Source: Oligoflexia bacterium
Lineage (GTDB): Bacteria; Bdellovibrionota; JAFGOL01
Length of the DNA: 16,113 bases
Assembly: GCA_016926495.1 (NCBI GenBank)
Contig: JAFGOL010000285.1
Span: 1 to 16,113 of the forward strand
Direction: 5' to 3'
The notes under the pieces are model-generated. The model made no database searches and had not been told where the DNA came from. It was given only the letters and a program-made list of their open reading frames with translations. The number at the start of each line of letters is the position of its first letter. The stretch's first letter is position 1. Shown piece by piece: positions 1 to 6,829 of this stretch. Position numbers and translations under genes: made by a program.

Positions 1-110
1 GAAAATTTTTAGCAGGAAGCTAAAAATTTCACGAGCATTTTGCGCAGCAAAAGCGCAGCCCGCAGGGTGAGCACACAGGATGTGTGCGAATAATCCTGGC
101 ACCCCAGCCA
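1..110 (+). repeat. Left copy of hairpin-rich repeat element ending in a tRNA 3' tail
   Basis: Non-coding module cut by the left edge of the window. In order it shows: a hairpin with arms AAATTTTTAGC (3-13) and GCTAAAAATTT (19-29) around AGGAA; a hairpin TTTTGC-GCA-GCAAAA (38-52); a mini-hairpin CCC-GCA-GGG (59-67); a perfect hairpin GCACACA-GGA-TGTGTGC (71-87); the word GAATAA (88-93); and a tRNA-like 3' end finishing in CCA at 110. The same order, with the conserved words GGTGAGC and GCGAATAA, recurs at 15931-16032. The two copies are too diverged in their stems to be a recent simple duplication. The element is probably non-autonomous, because no recombinase is visible. Its identity with any named repeat family is unknown to me. 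Confidence 0.8.
92..110 (+). repeat. Duplicated tRNA 3' end (Gln-like), T-loop to CCA
   Basis: AATCCTGGCACCCCAGCCA reads as the end of a tRNA: last T-loop bases, T-stem 3' strand, acceptor 3' strand and encoded CCA. No 5' half of a tRNA lies upstream; the hairpin module precedes it instead. The tail resembles bacterial tRNA-Gln ends. That a tRNA-Gln gene lies just outside the left edge is an inference from this tail and from general knowledge that such a tRNA can sit near prs. Confidence 0.75.
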
Positions 111-134
111 TAACATAAAGGGCTTGAGAGTCAG

Positions 135-190
135 ACTTGATGAGAGGCCGATCACGAAGTGACGCGGGTTCATTCTTTTTGGTCCTAAAA
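135..190 (+). repeat. Decayed head of a further repeat unit
   Basis: After the tRNA tail, the sequence TTGATGAGAGGCCGATCACGA and the bases after it align with the head of the right element (15903-15928). A hairpin TCAC-GAA-GTGA lies at 152-162, then GGTTCA, then a T-run and CCTAAAA where the right copy has its long A/T hairpin. The rest of the unit is missing, so this looks like the degraded last unit of an array ending in front of prs. Confidence 0.5.
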
Positions 191-201
191 TCAAAAATCT
201 C

Positions 202-230
202 TTGGCAAAGGCCTCAAAACTTAGTATTTA
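202..230 (+). promoter_or_regulatory. Possible sigma-70 promoter for prs
   Basis: TTGGCA (202-207) is one base from the -35 consensus. It is followed 17 bases later by TATTTA (225-230), a weak -10. The prs start codon is at 268, giving a leader of about 30 bases. The -10 match is poor and TATAGC at 229-234 competes with it, so this is tentative. Confidence 0.3.
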
Positions 231-267
231 TAGCACTCTAACCAACTCTTTAAGGATAAGTGTATTT

Positions 268-1209
268 ATGGAATACATGAGATTTTTGTCAGGCAGGTCC
301 AACCAGGATTTGGCAAAAAAGGTCGCGGCGTATCTCGGCGTGCATATTACCGAAATGGACATAAAGCGTTTTTCCGACGGTGAGGTGTTTATCGAGATAA
401 AGGAAAGCATAAGGGGAAATGACGTTTATGTTCTTCAGTCAACGTGCCCGCCGGTTAATGAAAACCTTATGGAGCTTCTGATCATTCTGGATGCCTGCAA
501 AAGGGCCTCGGCAAGAAGCATTAACGTAATTATTCCTTACTTCGGATACGCAAGGCAGGACAGGAAGGTCACGCCCAGAACTCCCATAACTTCCAGGCTT
601 GTGGCCGACATGTTACAGGTAGCCGGCGCTACAAGGGTCCTTAGCGTTGATCTGCATTCAGGCCAGATACAGGGCTTTTTTAACATGCCTTTCGACAATA
701 TATACGCGGCGCCCGTACTGCTTAATAAAATAGAAAAAAGCTACAAGGGTGACAATCTTGTAATTGTGTCGCCCGACGCGGGCGGTGTAGACAGGGCCCG
801 CTGGTTTGCGAACAAGCTGGGCTGCCCGCTGGCCATTGTGGACAAAAGGCGTTATGCTCCGAACCAGGCCCAGGTTATGAATTTGATAGGTGACGTGAAA
901 GATTCGGTTGCATTGATCCTTGATGATATGATAGATACGGCAGGAACATTGTGTAACACTGCTTTGGCTGTAATGAACAATGGCGCCAAAAAGGTTATAG
1001 CAGCCGCTACCCACGGAGTATTGTCGGGTCCTGCTGTTTCGCGTATACACGAGTCCGTGCTTGAAGAGGTATTGCTGACGGATACCATACCTCTGAGTGA
1101 ACAGGGGGTAAAGCAGGGAAAGATCAAGGTGCTTTCCATTTCGTCATTGCTGGGCGAGGCGGTAAAAAGGATACACAGCAGGGAATCCGTAAGTTCCCTG
1201 TTTATATAA
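268..1209 (+). CDS. prs: Ribose-phosphate pyrophosphokinase (PRPP synthetase)
   Basis: Transfers pyrophosphate from ATP to ribose 5-phosphate, making PRPP for purine, pyrimidine, NAD, histidine and tryptophan synthesis in the cytoplasm. The 313-residue protein has the usual class I length. Visible motifs are the flexible ATP loop PYFGYARQDRK (residues 90-100), the signature DLHSGQIQGFF (128-138), SPDAGGVDRAR, and the PRPP loop DDMIDTAGTL (219-228). The frame stays open upstream to a TTG at 202. I chose the ATG at 268 because AAGGA (252-256) sits 11 bases before it and because MEYMRFLSG gives the family's usual N-terminus. SPDAGG replaces the commoner SPDVGG. First gene of a likely prs-rplY-pth operon; the next start lies 33 bases downstream. 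Confidence 0.96.
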   Translation: MEYMRFLSGRSNQDLAKKVAAYLGVHITEMDIKRFSDGEVFIEIKESIRGNDVYVLQSTCPPVNENLMELLIILDACKRASARSINVIIPYFGYARQDRKVTPRTPITSRLVADMLQVAGATRVLSVDLHSGQIQGFFNMPFDNIYAAPVLLNKIEKSYKGDNLVIVSPDAGGVDRARWFANKLGCPLAIVDKRRYAPNQAQVMNLIGDVKDSVALILDDMIDTAGTLCNTALAVMNNGAKKVIAAATHGVLSGPAVSRIHESVLEEVLLTDTIPLSEQGVKQGKIKVLSISSLLGEAVKRIHSRESVSSLFI

Positions 1210-1242
1210 TTTAAGATAGTCGCATGTTTTGAGGAGGATATT

Positions 1243-1956
1243 ATGCAAACAGCAACTTTGGAAGTAACCCCAAGGAATCTCGGTACCAAGAACGAGCTTG
1301 GCAGGATGAGAAAAAACGGCGAGGTCCCGGCTGTTTTGTACGGCAGGCATATAGAAAACAGTATTAAACTGTCGTTTAGCGCGAGAACGTTTTCCAGGCT
1401 TTTGTCGTCTTTCGGCAAATCGTCCCTTATTACTTTTGAATCAAAGGACTCCGGTCTTAACGGCAGGTCCGCGTTGATCAAGGAAATCCAGAAAGACTGT
1501 ATTAACGATATGTTTGTGCATGTTGACCTGCTTGAGGTAACCCAGGGTGAAAAAATACACACAACGGTTTCGATTGAGTTTGTCGGAACGCCCGTCGGAA
1601 CAAAAGAAGGCGGAGTAGTTGACTACCAGAAAAGAGAGCTTGATATTGAGTGCCTGCCCACTGATATTCCGAATCACCTGGTCTTGAATATAGAGAAGAT
1701 GCAGCTTAATGATGTTATGCATGTTTCCGATATCGTGCTGCCCGAGGGCGTCAAGATCATGGAAGACGCGAATCTTTCTGTTGTGTCTGTCAGGATAGTT
1801 AAGGAGAAGGCACCGTCCGTAGAGGGTGTTGAACCTTCACTTGTCGGTGAGGAAGGCGAAGAGGGTGTCGCCGCCGCCGCGGCCGCTCCTGCCGCTGAAA
1901 AAACAGCAGAGAAAGCTGATAAGGCAGAGAAGACTGAAAAGTCCAAAAAGGACTGA
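1243..1956 (+). CDS. rplY: 50S ribosomal protein L25 / general stress protein Ctc
   Basis: Binds 5S rRNA in the large ribosomal subunit. This is the long two-domain Ctc/TL5 form: an N-terminal L25 domain (about residues 1-95, with RKNGEVPAVLYGRH) and a C-terminal beta domain (about 96-190, with VDLLEVTQGEKI and the later VVDYQKRELDIECLPTDIP). It ends in a low-complexity acidic, then Ala/Lys tail (about 200-237) such as often closes this family. A strong SD GAGGAGG (1231-1237) sits 5 bases before the ATG. Total length is 237 residues, within the range of Ctc proteins. It lies between prs and pth, a common bacterial order, and the pth start follows its stop by 5 bases, so co-transcription is likely. 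Confidence 0.95.
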   Translation: MQTATLEVTPRNLGTKNELGRMRKNGEVPAVLYGRHIENSIKLSFSARTFSRLLSSFGKSSLITFESKDSGLNGRSALIKEIQKDCINDMFVHVDLLEVTQGEKIHTTVSIEFVGTPVGTKEGGVVDYQKRELDIECLPTDIPNHLVLNIEKMQLNDVMHVSDIVLPEGVKIMEDANLSVVSVRIVKEKAPSVEGVEPSLVGEEGEEGVAAAAAAPAAEKTAEKADKAEKTEKSKKD

Positions 1957-1961
1957 TATTG

Positions 1962-2540
1962 ATGTACCTGCTTGTTGGGCTTGGCAATCCCGGAAGCCGC
2001 TACGCGCAGACCAGGCACAACGCGGGTTTTGTCGTCGTGGATTATCTTTTTGATATTTTTAAGGGAAAACAGGAAAAACAGGAAAAGGATTACGGTACCG
2101 CCAGTGTTGATATAAACGGCAGCGGATGCGTGCTGCTGAAACCCCTTACATTCATGAACCTTAGCGGCAGGGTCGTAAAAAAACTGCTGGATGAACTCAG
2201 GTATAAGGACAAGGATTTTGATCCCGCGAGGCAGCTTTTTGTCATACATGATGACGTGGATATAAGTCCGGGAGTCGTAAAGGTAAAGCTGGGCGGAAGC
2301 AGCGGCGGGCATAACGGGGTCGATGATATTATTTCACTGATAGGCGAAAATTTTCTGAGACTGCGTATAGGCGTAGGCAGACCTGATCCGCGTGTTGACA
2401 CTTCCGATTATGTTTTGCAGAAATTTGCCAAAGACGAGTGGGAAAACCTGGTCACCGGCGTATGTCCCAGGATCGGCAATTTCTTTCACGAGTACGTGGC
2501 CCACGGCCTGAACAGGGCCCGCAACGTCCTTGCTGCATAA
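1962..2540 (+). CDS. pth: Peptidyl-tRNA hydrolase
   Basis: Cleaves the ester bond of peptidyl-tRNAs that drop off ribosomes, recycling the tRNA. The family residues are all present: GLGNPG (6-11) with Asn9, RHNAGF (18-23) with the catalytic His19, MNLSG with Asn65, HDD (95-97) with Asp96, and GGHNG (114-118) with His116/Asn117. Full length at 192 residues. A TTG at 1959 directly precedes the ATG; I chose the ATG at 1962 because AAAAGG (1946-1951) is 10 bases away. It follows rplY by 5 bases and is the last gene of the prs group; a structured RNA follows. Confidence 0.95.
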   Translation: MYLLVGLGNPGSRYAQTRHNAGFVVVDYLFDIFKGKQEKQEKDYGTASVDINGSGCVLLKPLTFMNLSGRVVKKLLDELRYKDKDFDPARQLFVIHDDVDISPGVVKVKLGGSSGGHNGVDDIISLIGENFLRLRIGVGRPDPRVDTSDYVLQKFAKDEWENLVTGVCPRIGNFFHEYVAHGLNRARNVLAA

Positions 2541-2582
2541 CGTCTTGTGTCCGGTATAAGATAAAATCCTGCGAAGTAAAAA

Positions 2583-2768
2583 ATATTCTTAAATCTGATC
2601 TCCTGAATAATTCGCAAGGGAGCAAGGTCGTATGAGGAAACTGATATTTTACATGGATTTATCCGGCGGGGCTTGCGGCAGTAAAGACCCGACGGATTAA
2701 GCCATGTTGATATCAGTGACGAGTAGACCGACGCGGGTGCGAATGAAGGAGATCAGATTTAAGAATAT
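2583..2768 (+). ncRNA. ssrS: Candidate 6S RNA (long rod-shaped structured RNA)
   Basis: The stretch folds into one long interrupted hairpin. The outer arms 2583-2604 and 2747-2768 are perfectly complementary over 22 bases. Inside, ATTCGCA (2610-2616) pairs with TGCGAAT (2738-2744), GGTC (2626-2629) with GACC, ACTGATAT (2640-2647) with ATATCAGT (2710-2717), ACATGG (2651-2656) with CCATGT (2702-2707), and ATCCG (2661-2665) with CGGAT (2693-2697). Between the GGTC and ACTGATAT helices is a large two-sided internal loop. Length (about 186 nt), rod shape, central bubble, the TTCGCAAG word just inside the closing stem and a GATATTT word beside the bubble all recall E. coli 6S RNA, which binds sigma-70 RNA polymerase as a promoter mimic. 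The strand is inferred from these words, since the rod is nearly symmetric. SRP RNA and RNase P fit worse. Confidence 0.62.
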
Positions 2769-2790
2769 AATATACGAAGCAGGATTCTTT

Positions 2791-3420
2791 CTACATGGGG
2801 GATAAGGCAAAGCAGCATGCCACGACTTTTTCAGCCCCTGCTTCAAGCAGGAGCCGGGCGCATTCGTTTACGGTCGTGCCGGTCGTGTAAACATCGTCAA
2901 TGAGCAATATCCTCTTACCCGTAATACAACCGGAATACCGGTTTTTAACATAGTATCTCTCGATGTTTTCCATGCGCTGTTTGCGCTTTTTCTTCTTCTG
3001 GTTTCTGCCGAAGACAGGAAAAATTTTTCTTCCGAGCACGTTCCTGAACGGTATACCGGTTTTTACGCTCATTTTGTGGGCAATACAGATCATGTGCGAA
3101 TAGCCCCTTTTGATTTCGTCAAGCACATGTGACGGTATGGGAACTATTGCGTCAGGTTCAAAACTGAAGTCAAGATGCTCCAGAAGTATGCCGGTAATTG
3201 CATGCGACAGGTTAATATGGCTGCTGAATTTATACAGCCTCAGTATTTCCCTTGCCGTGCCGTTATACGCGAATAAGATTATTACTTCAAGCCCGCTGCC
3301 CGCTTTAATAGCGTAAAGTACCGGGTTCATGCCGGCGCCGCAGCAAGGGCACAGGTTTTCGTTTATTTTTCCATGTCCGGGCAACCTGCGGTTGCAAAGC
3401 CTGCATCTCATGCGTATCAT
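2791..3420 (-). CDS. comF: ComF-family phosphoribosyltransferase-like protein
   Basis: ComF-family (ComFC/GntX) proteins join a small zinc-binding N-terminus to a type I phosphoribosyltransferase fold. They are linked to uptake of single-stranded DNA in competent bacteria, though their reaction is not settled. Here C6-x2-C9 and C24-x2-C27 form the likely zinc site. YNGTAREILRLYKFS, VPIPSH (93-98), KRGYSH and the PRPP loop DDVYTTGTT (175-183) follow in family order. Length (209) is slightly short of the usual 220-240. A lysine/arginine-rich run (142-149) sits in the mobile-loop region. No clear SD precedes the ATG at 3420 or the one three codons later, so the start is uncertain. It lies 59 bases behind a small gene on the same strand and ends close to the 6S-like RNA. 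Confidence 0.88.
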   Translation of the reverse strand: MIRMRCRLCNRRLPGHGKINENLCPCCGAGMNPVLYAIKAGSGLEVIILFAYNGTAREILRLYKFSSHINLSHAITGILLEHLDFSFEPDAIVPIPSHVLDEIKRGYSHMICIAHKMSVKTGIPFRNVLGRKIFPVFGRNQKKKKRKQRMENIERYYVKNRYSGCITGKRILLIDDVYTTGTTVNECARLLLEAGAEKVVACCFALSPM

Positions 3421-3479
3421 GCGTGCAATATCCGTGCAGAGGTCAAAGTGTTACGAAAAGGGAGGATGACTGACGGAAA

Positions 3480-3671
3480 TCAAACGGCAGGTCGTTTTCG
3501 GGGTCTGCCCCTGCCTGCCCTGTTTTTTAATTTCCTGTAAAAGATTTTTTCTTCCGAATTATAGTCCTCTGCGAAGAAGTCTTCGGAAAAGTCTATTTCC
3601 TTAAGGGATTTTAAAAGTTTTTCGTCAGCCAGCAGCTTCTCAATAGCTTTTTCCCTGCTGATGTTCTCCAT
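3480..3671 (-). CDS. Small protein with AT-hook-like basic C-terminus (63 aa)
   Basis: I do not recognise this family. The start is well supported: AAAGGAG lies 6 bases before the ATG at 3671, better than the upstream TTG. Residues 1-25 are charged and probably helical. Residues 25-42 are acidic and aromatic (DFSEDFFAEDY). Residues 46-61 are strongly basic and end in RGRPRKRP, which resembles the GRP core of an AT-hook, a minor-groove DNA-binding motif. The gene overlaps the 3' end of the upstream M17-N-domain gene by 32 bases in another frame, suggesting translational coupling. Function unknown; DNA or RNA binding is an inference from the tail only. Confidence 0.7.
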   Translation of the reverse strand: MENISREKAIEKLLADEKLLKSLKEIDFSEDFFAEDYNSEEKIFYRKLKNRAGRGRPRKRPAV

Positions 3672-4101
3672 AATCAACTCCTTTAAAGGTTATAAGTGTT
3701 TCGTTTTTGAATTTATGCGAACCCGACGTGTTCCAGTTGATACCGTTGTGTTTAAATTCAGAAAAAATATCTTTGGTTTTTTCTTCGATATTGTTATTAA
3801 AGGCGACGCAGAAGTTCCTGCATCTGAGTCCCTGTACTATCTTTACCAGTTTTTTAACGGTGGATCGTTCCGCCCCGACAAGTATGACCTTTTCGACCGG
3901 AAGCCTCCCCTCGGTGCAAAGCAGCAGCACTGAACCGTCGCTGCCCGTGTAACTTTCTTCCAGTATCAGCCTGGAAAGAAGGGAATTAAGTCTCCAGTCA
4001 ACAATGCTCGCGATCCCTGTTACAGGGATCATGGGCGGTTCAACAATAATGATCATGGTATCACCGCTTATTTTATCCAGGTAGTTTTTGTAATCAGCCA
4101 T
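3640..4101 (-). CDS. Stand-alone M17 leucyl-aminopeptidase N-terminal-like domain protein
   Basis: Residues 1-110 resemble the macro-like N-terminal domain of M17 leucyl aminopeptidases: GIASIVDWRLNSLLSRLI, a Gly-rich SYTGSDGS, then LLLCTEGRLPVEKVILVGAE. The catalytic, metal-binding C-terminal domain of M17 enzymes is absent, as the protein is only 153 residues. It should therefore not be a peptidase by that mechanism; short proteins of this kind are usually annotated as M17-like without known function. No SD is visible before the ATG at 4101. A TATAAT on the minus strand at 4115-4110 would place transcription start within a few bases of this ATG, so the mRNA may be leaderless. A second ATG 15 codons in is an alternative start. 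Divergent from rho, and overlaps the small gene downstream by 32 bases. Confidence 0.72.
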   Translation of the reverse strand: MADYKNYLDKISGDTMIIIVEPPMIPVTGIASIVDWRLNSLLSRLILEESYTGSDGSVLLLCTEGRLPVEKVILVGAERSTVKKLVKIVQGLRCRNFCVAFNNNIEEKTKDIFSEFKHNGINWNTSGSHKFKNETLITFKGVDYGEHQQGKSY

Positions 4102-4109
4102 AACATAAT

Positions 4110-4137
4110 ATTATAACAGATTATTCTTGACTTGGAA
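4110..4137 (-). promoter_or_regulatory. Possible promoter of the minus-strand group
   Basis: On the minus strand a perfect TATAAT (4115-4110) lies 16 bases downstream of TTCCAA (4137-4132), a poor -35. The predicted transcription start (about 4103) almost coincides with the ATG at 4101. Only the -10 is convincing. Confidence 0.3.
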
Positions 4138-4256
4138 CGGTACAAAGGTAAAAGTATCTTGTTCTTGACGGTTTCAATTAATGCAATTCTGTAAGCTTAT
4201 AAAAATAAGTATTCGAGGGATCAAAAAATCAATAACAATTACAAGGAGAAATGTCA

Positions 4257-5513
4257 ATGCACCTGCATGATTTGAAGAAGATGAATATTGGCGAACTGCA
4301 TGAGCTGGCCAATAAGTACGAAGTTGAAAACCCGGGGGTTTTGAAAAGGCAGGAACTTATTTTTGCCGTAATGAAGGCCCATGTTGAAAAAGACGGACAG
4401 ATATACGGTGACGGTGTTCTGGAAATACTTCCCGACGGTTTCGGTTTTATAAGGTCTCCGGACTACAGCTATCTGCCCGGACCTGACGATATCTATGTTT
4501 CACCCTCCCAGATCAGACGCTTCAGTCTTAAAACCGGGGATACCATTAACGGCCAGATCCGCCCCCCGAAGGATTCTGAGAGGTACTTTGCGTTATTGAA
4601 GGTTGAAACGATAAATTTCGAAAGCCCGGACGTGGCAAAAAACAGGATCTTTTTTGATAACCTTACACCGCTTTTTCCGGAACAAAGGTTTAACATGGAC
4701 ATGATGAACCCCACGACAGGGGATATGTCCACAAGGATAGTTGACATGCTGTGCCCCATAGGAAAGGGACAGAGGGCCCTGATCGTTGCCCCGCCACGGG
4801 CGGGTAAAACGGTCCTGATGCAGAACATCGCGAACGCCATTACTGGAAATAACAGTGATATAGAGCTTATAGTGCTGCTTATAGACGAGCGTCCCGAGGA
4901 AGTTACGGACATGCAGCGCAATGTAAAGGCCGAGGTCGTGAGTTCCACGTTTGACGAACCCGCGTCAAGGCACGTACAGGTCGCCGAGATGGTCGTGGAA
5001 AAAGCCAAGAGGCTGGTCGAGCATAAAAAGGATGTTGTTATTCTGCTTGACAGTATAACAAGGCTCGCAAGGGCGTATAATACTGTAGTCCCCGCTTCCG
5101 GAAAGATCCTCTCCGGCGGTGTTGACGCGAACGCGTTGCACAAACCCAAGAGGTTTTTCGGCGCGGCCAGGAATATCGAGTTCGGAGGAAGCCTTACGAT
5201 TATTGCCACCGCTCTTGTAGACACGGGATCAAGGATGGACGACGTTATTTTCGAGGAATTCAAGGGAACAGGTAACAGCGAGATACATCTTGACAGAAAA
5301 CTTATGGAGAAAAGGATATTTCCATGTATCGATATCAATAAATCCGGAACAAGAAAGGAAGATCTCCTTCTTGATCCTTATACACTTCAGCGTGTATGGA
5401 TTTTAAGGAAAATACTCAGTCCCATGAACCCGGTTGAAGCCATGGAATTTTTGCTGGACAAGATGAAAGGAACAAAGACCAATTCCGAATTTTTTGAATC
5501 CATGTCGGGTTGA
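4257..5513 (+). CDS. rho: Transcription termination factor Rho
   Basis: Hexameric RNA-dependent ATPase/helicase that ends transcription at C-rich, untranslated RNA. The N-terminal helical domain (about 1-45) is followed by the cold-shock-like RNA-binding domain (about 47-120; [20 protein letters not shown]). Then come Walker A PPRAGKT (179-185), Walker B LLDS with Asp265, the Q-loop [21 protein letters not shown] and the R-loop [11 protein letters not shown]. At 418 residues it matches E. coli Rho almost exactly, with no extra insertion. The ATG at 4251 is only 2 bases from the SD AAGGAG (4243-4248); the ATG at 4257, 8 bases away, is the better start. The 155-base gap upstream holds TTGACT (4127-4132) and TTGACG (4165-4170) but no matching -10 that I trust. 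The next gene starts 2 bases after the stop. Confidence 0.97.
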   Translation: MHLHDLKKMNIGELHELANKYEVENPGVLKRQELIFAVMKAHVEKDGQIYGDGVLEILPDGFGFIRSPDYSYLPGPDDIYVSPSQIRRFSLKTGDTINGQIRPPKDSERYFALLKVETINFESPDVAKNRIFFDNLTPLFPEQRFNMDMMNPTTGDMSTRIVDMLCPIGKGQRALIVAPPRAGKTVLMQNIANAITGNNSDIELIVLLIDERPEEVTDMQRNVKAEVVSSTFDEPASRHVQVAEMVVEKAKRLVEHKKDVVILLDSITRLARAYNTVVPASGKILSGGVDANALHKPKRFFGAARNIEFGGSLTIIATALVDTGSRMDDVIFEEFKGTGNSEIHLDRKLMEKRIFPCIDINKSGTRKEDLLLDPYTLQRVWILRKILSPMNPVEAMEFLLDKMKGTKTNSEFFESMSG

Positions 5514-5515
5514 TC

Positions 5516-6151
5516 ATGAGGTTTAAATCGATAGAAGTGGGCCCCATGGGCGTCAATTCGTATGTTCTCTACGATGAGGAAAGCAGGGAATCCGTTATAA
5601 TTGATCCCGGGGCCGACGCGGAATCGATCATTGACCTTGTGACGGGCCTCGAAGTTACTCCGGGGGAGATATGGCTTACCCACGGCCATTTTGATCATTT
5701 GGGCGCGGCGAAGGCCGTTTCCGCGGAGTACGGCATAAGCATTTACATGCATGATCAGGATTATTTTTTTTACAGGAATGTGCAGAAATTCGCTGCCATC
5801 TTTTCAGTTACTGTTGACACCCCGCTTCCGGAACCCTCTTTTTTCAACATGAAGCTTGCGTGTAAAAAAATCGGAAAATTTTCTGTTGATATTATACATA
5901 CGCCGGGACATTCACCCGGCAGTGTATGCTTTTTCTGCAGGGAGAATAATATTATTTTTTCGGGTGATCTTATCTTCAAGTTCAGCGTAGGCAGAACGGA
6001 CTTTCCCGGAGGCTCGTTTCCCGTTCTGGAAAAAAGTATTATGGAGAATATTTATACAAGGGGAGAAAGCTGTGTTATTTTTCCGGGGCACGGCCCGGAA
6101 ACTACCGTGGGCAGGGAAAAAACGCATAACCAGTTTGTAAGGATGAGGTGA
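5516..6151 (+). CDS. Metallo-beta-lactamase-fold hydrolase (glyoxalase II-like, YcbL type)
   Basis: Small dinuclear-metal hydrolase of the MBL superfamily. Metal ligands visible: THGHFDH (55-61), His132 in HTPGHS (128-133), Asp151 in SGD, and His192 in GHGPET. FSVGRTDFPGG after the Asp is typical of the short glyoxalase II-like group (YcbL), which lacks the long C-terminal substrate domain of true hydroxyacylglutathione hydrolase. At 211 residues it fits that short group. The real substrate (a thioester such as lactoylglutathione or something else) cannot be told from sequence. It starts 2 bases after the rho stop with only a weak SD, so it is probably translated by coupling to rho. I preferred the ATG at 5516 to the TTG at 5510. 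Confidence 0.88.
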   Translation: MRFKSIEVGPMGVNSYVLYDEESRESVIIDPGADAESIIDLVTGLEVTPGEIWLTHGHFDHLGAAKAVSAEYGISIYMHDQDYFFYRNVQKFAAIFSVTVDTPLPEPSFFNMKLACKKIGKFSVDIIHTPGHSPGSVCFFCRENNIIFSGDLIFKFSVGRTDFPGGSFPVLEKSIMENIYTRGESCVIFPGHGPETTVGREKTHNQFVRMR

Positions 6152-6154
6152 GAT

Positions 6155-6829
6155 ATGCCGGACGCGCTTAATGTATTCAAGTCGTCGCTTTCGTACCTGG
6201 AAACAAGAGGGATGAGATATGTCAGGCTTGATACCAGGGCCGGGCGTGAGCCTGAAATCATGATTGAAGGCGGCAACGAAACCCTGGATGACATCCGTAC
6301 CGATCTGGGCGACTGCAAACGGTGCGGGCTTAGCCGGTTCAGGACAAATATTGTTTTCGGCGAAGGTAATCCGGATGCCGATCTTATGTTCATAGGCGAA
6401 GGTCCGGGCGAGGACGAGGATCTTTCGGGACGTCCTTTCGTCGGCAAGGCCGGAAGGCTTCTTACCGATATTATAGCAGCCATGAAGACAACAAGGGAAA
6501 ATGTATACATAGCGAATATTGTAAAATGCAGGCCCCCGGGCAACAGGACTCCAATGGACGACGAGGTTATCTGCTGCGTGCCTTTTTTGATGAGACAGAT
6601 ATCCGCAATCAGTCCCAGGGTGATCGTGTCGCTTGGCGCCCCTGCCGCGTCGGCTCTTTTTAACAAAAAGGTAAAAATATCGTCGGTTAGAGGACGCTTT
6701 TGCGATTTTGCGCAGGGCATTAAGCTTATGCCCACTTTTCATCCCGCGTATTTGCTCAGAAATCCCAAGGATAAGAGGTTGGTATGGGAAGACATGCAAA
6801 AAATAATGGACTATTTAAAGCTAAGATAA
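6155..6829 (+). CDS. Family 4 (iron-sulfur) uracil-DNA glycosylase
   Basis: Removes uracil arising from cytosine deamination or dUTP incorporation, starting base-excision repair. The core begins at about residue 45. Likely [4Fe-4S] ligands are C54-x2-C57, C125 (in IVKCRPPGNRTP) and C140 or C141. Motif 1 is GEGPGEDED (81-89) followed by GRPFVGKAG, and motif 2 is HPAYLLRN (196-203). Residues 1-44 form an N-terminal extension that is common in this family and often mistaken for a separate domain; it is not conserved in a way I can read. SD GAGGTG (6145-6150) precedes the ATG. It follows the MBL gene directly, and its last 46 bases overlap the start of the nfeD-like gene. Confidence 0.92.
   Translation: MPDALNVFKSSLSYLETRGMRYVRLDTRAGREPEIMIEGGNETLDDIRTDLGDCKRCGLSRFRTNIVFGEGNPDADLMFIGEGPGEDEDLSGRPFVGKAGRLLTDIIAAMKTTRENVYIANIVKCRPPGNRTPMDDEVICCVPFLMRQISAISPRVIVSLGAPAASALFNKKVKISSVRGRFCDFAQGIKLMPTFHPAYLLRNPKDKRLVWEDMQKIMDYLKLR

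Noticed and set aside
9..194. 61-codon frame on the minus strand
   Set aside because: It lies wholly within the repeat element and tRNA tail; there is no SD and no protein-like pattern, and the right copy does not keep the frame.
202..267. N-terminal extension of prs from a TTG
   Set aside because: The extra 22 residues are absent from PRPP synthetases, and the ATG at 268 has a proper SD.
852..1562. 236-codon minus-strand frame
   Set aside because: Shadow of the prs end and rplY start; it crosses two well-supported genes.
2583..2768. SRP RNA, RNase P RNA or tmRNA as the identity of the structured RNA
   Set aside because: The SRP apical motif (GGAAGCAGCC-type) is missing. The GAGGAAA word recalls RNase P, but the length and the rest do not fit. 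There is no tRNA-like end for tmRNA.
4493..5338. 281-codon minus-strand frame
   Set aside because: Shadow of rho; serine- and leucine-rich without motifs.
5912..6799. 295-codon minus-strand frame
   Set aside because: It is a shadow opposite the MBL and UDG genes, with no recognisable domain and no SD.
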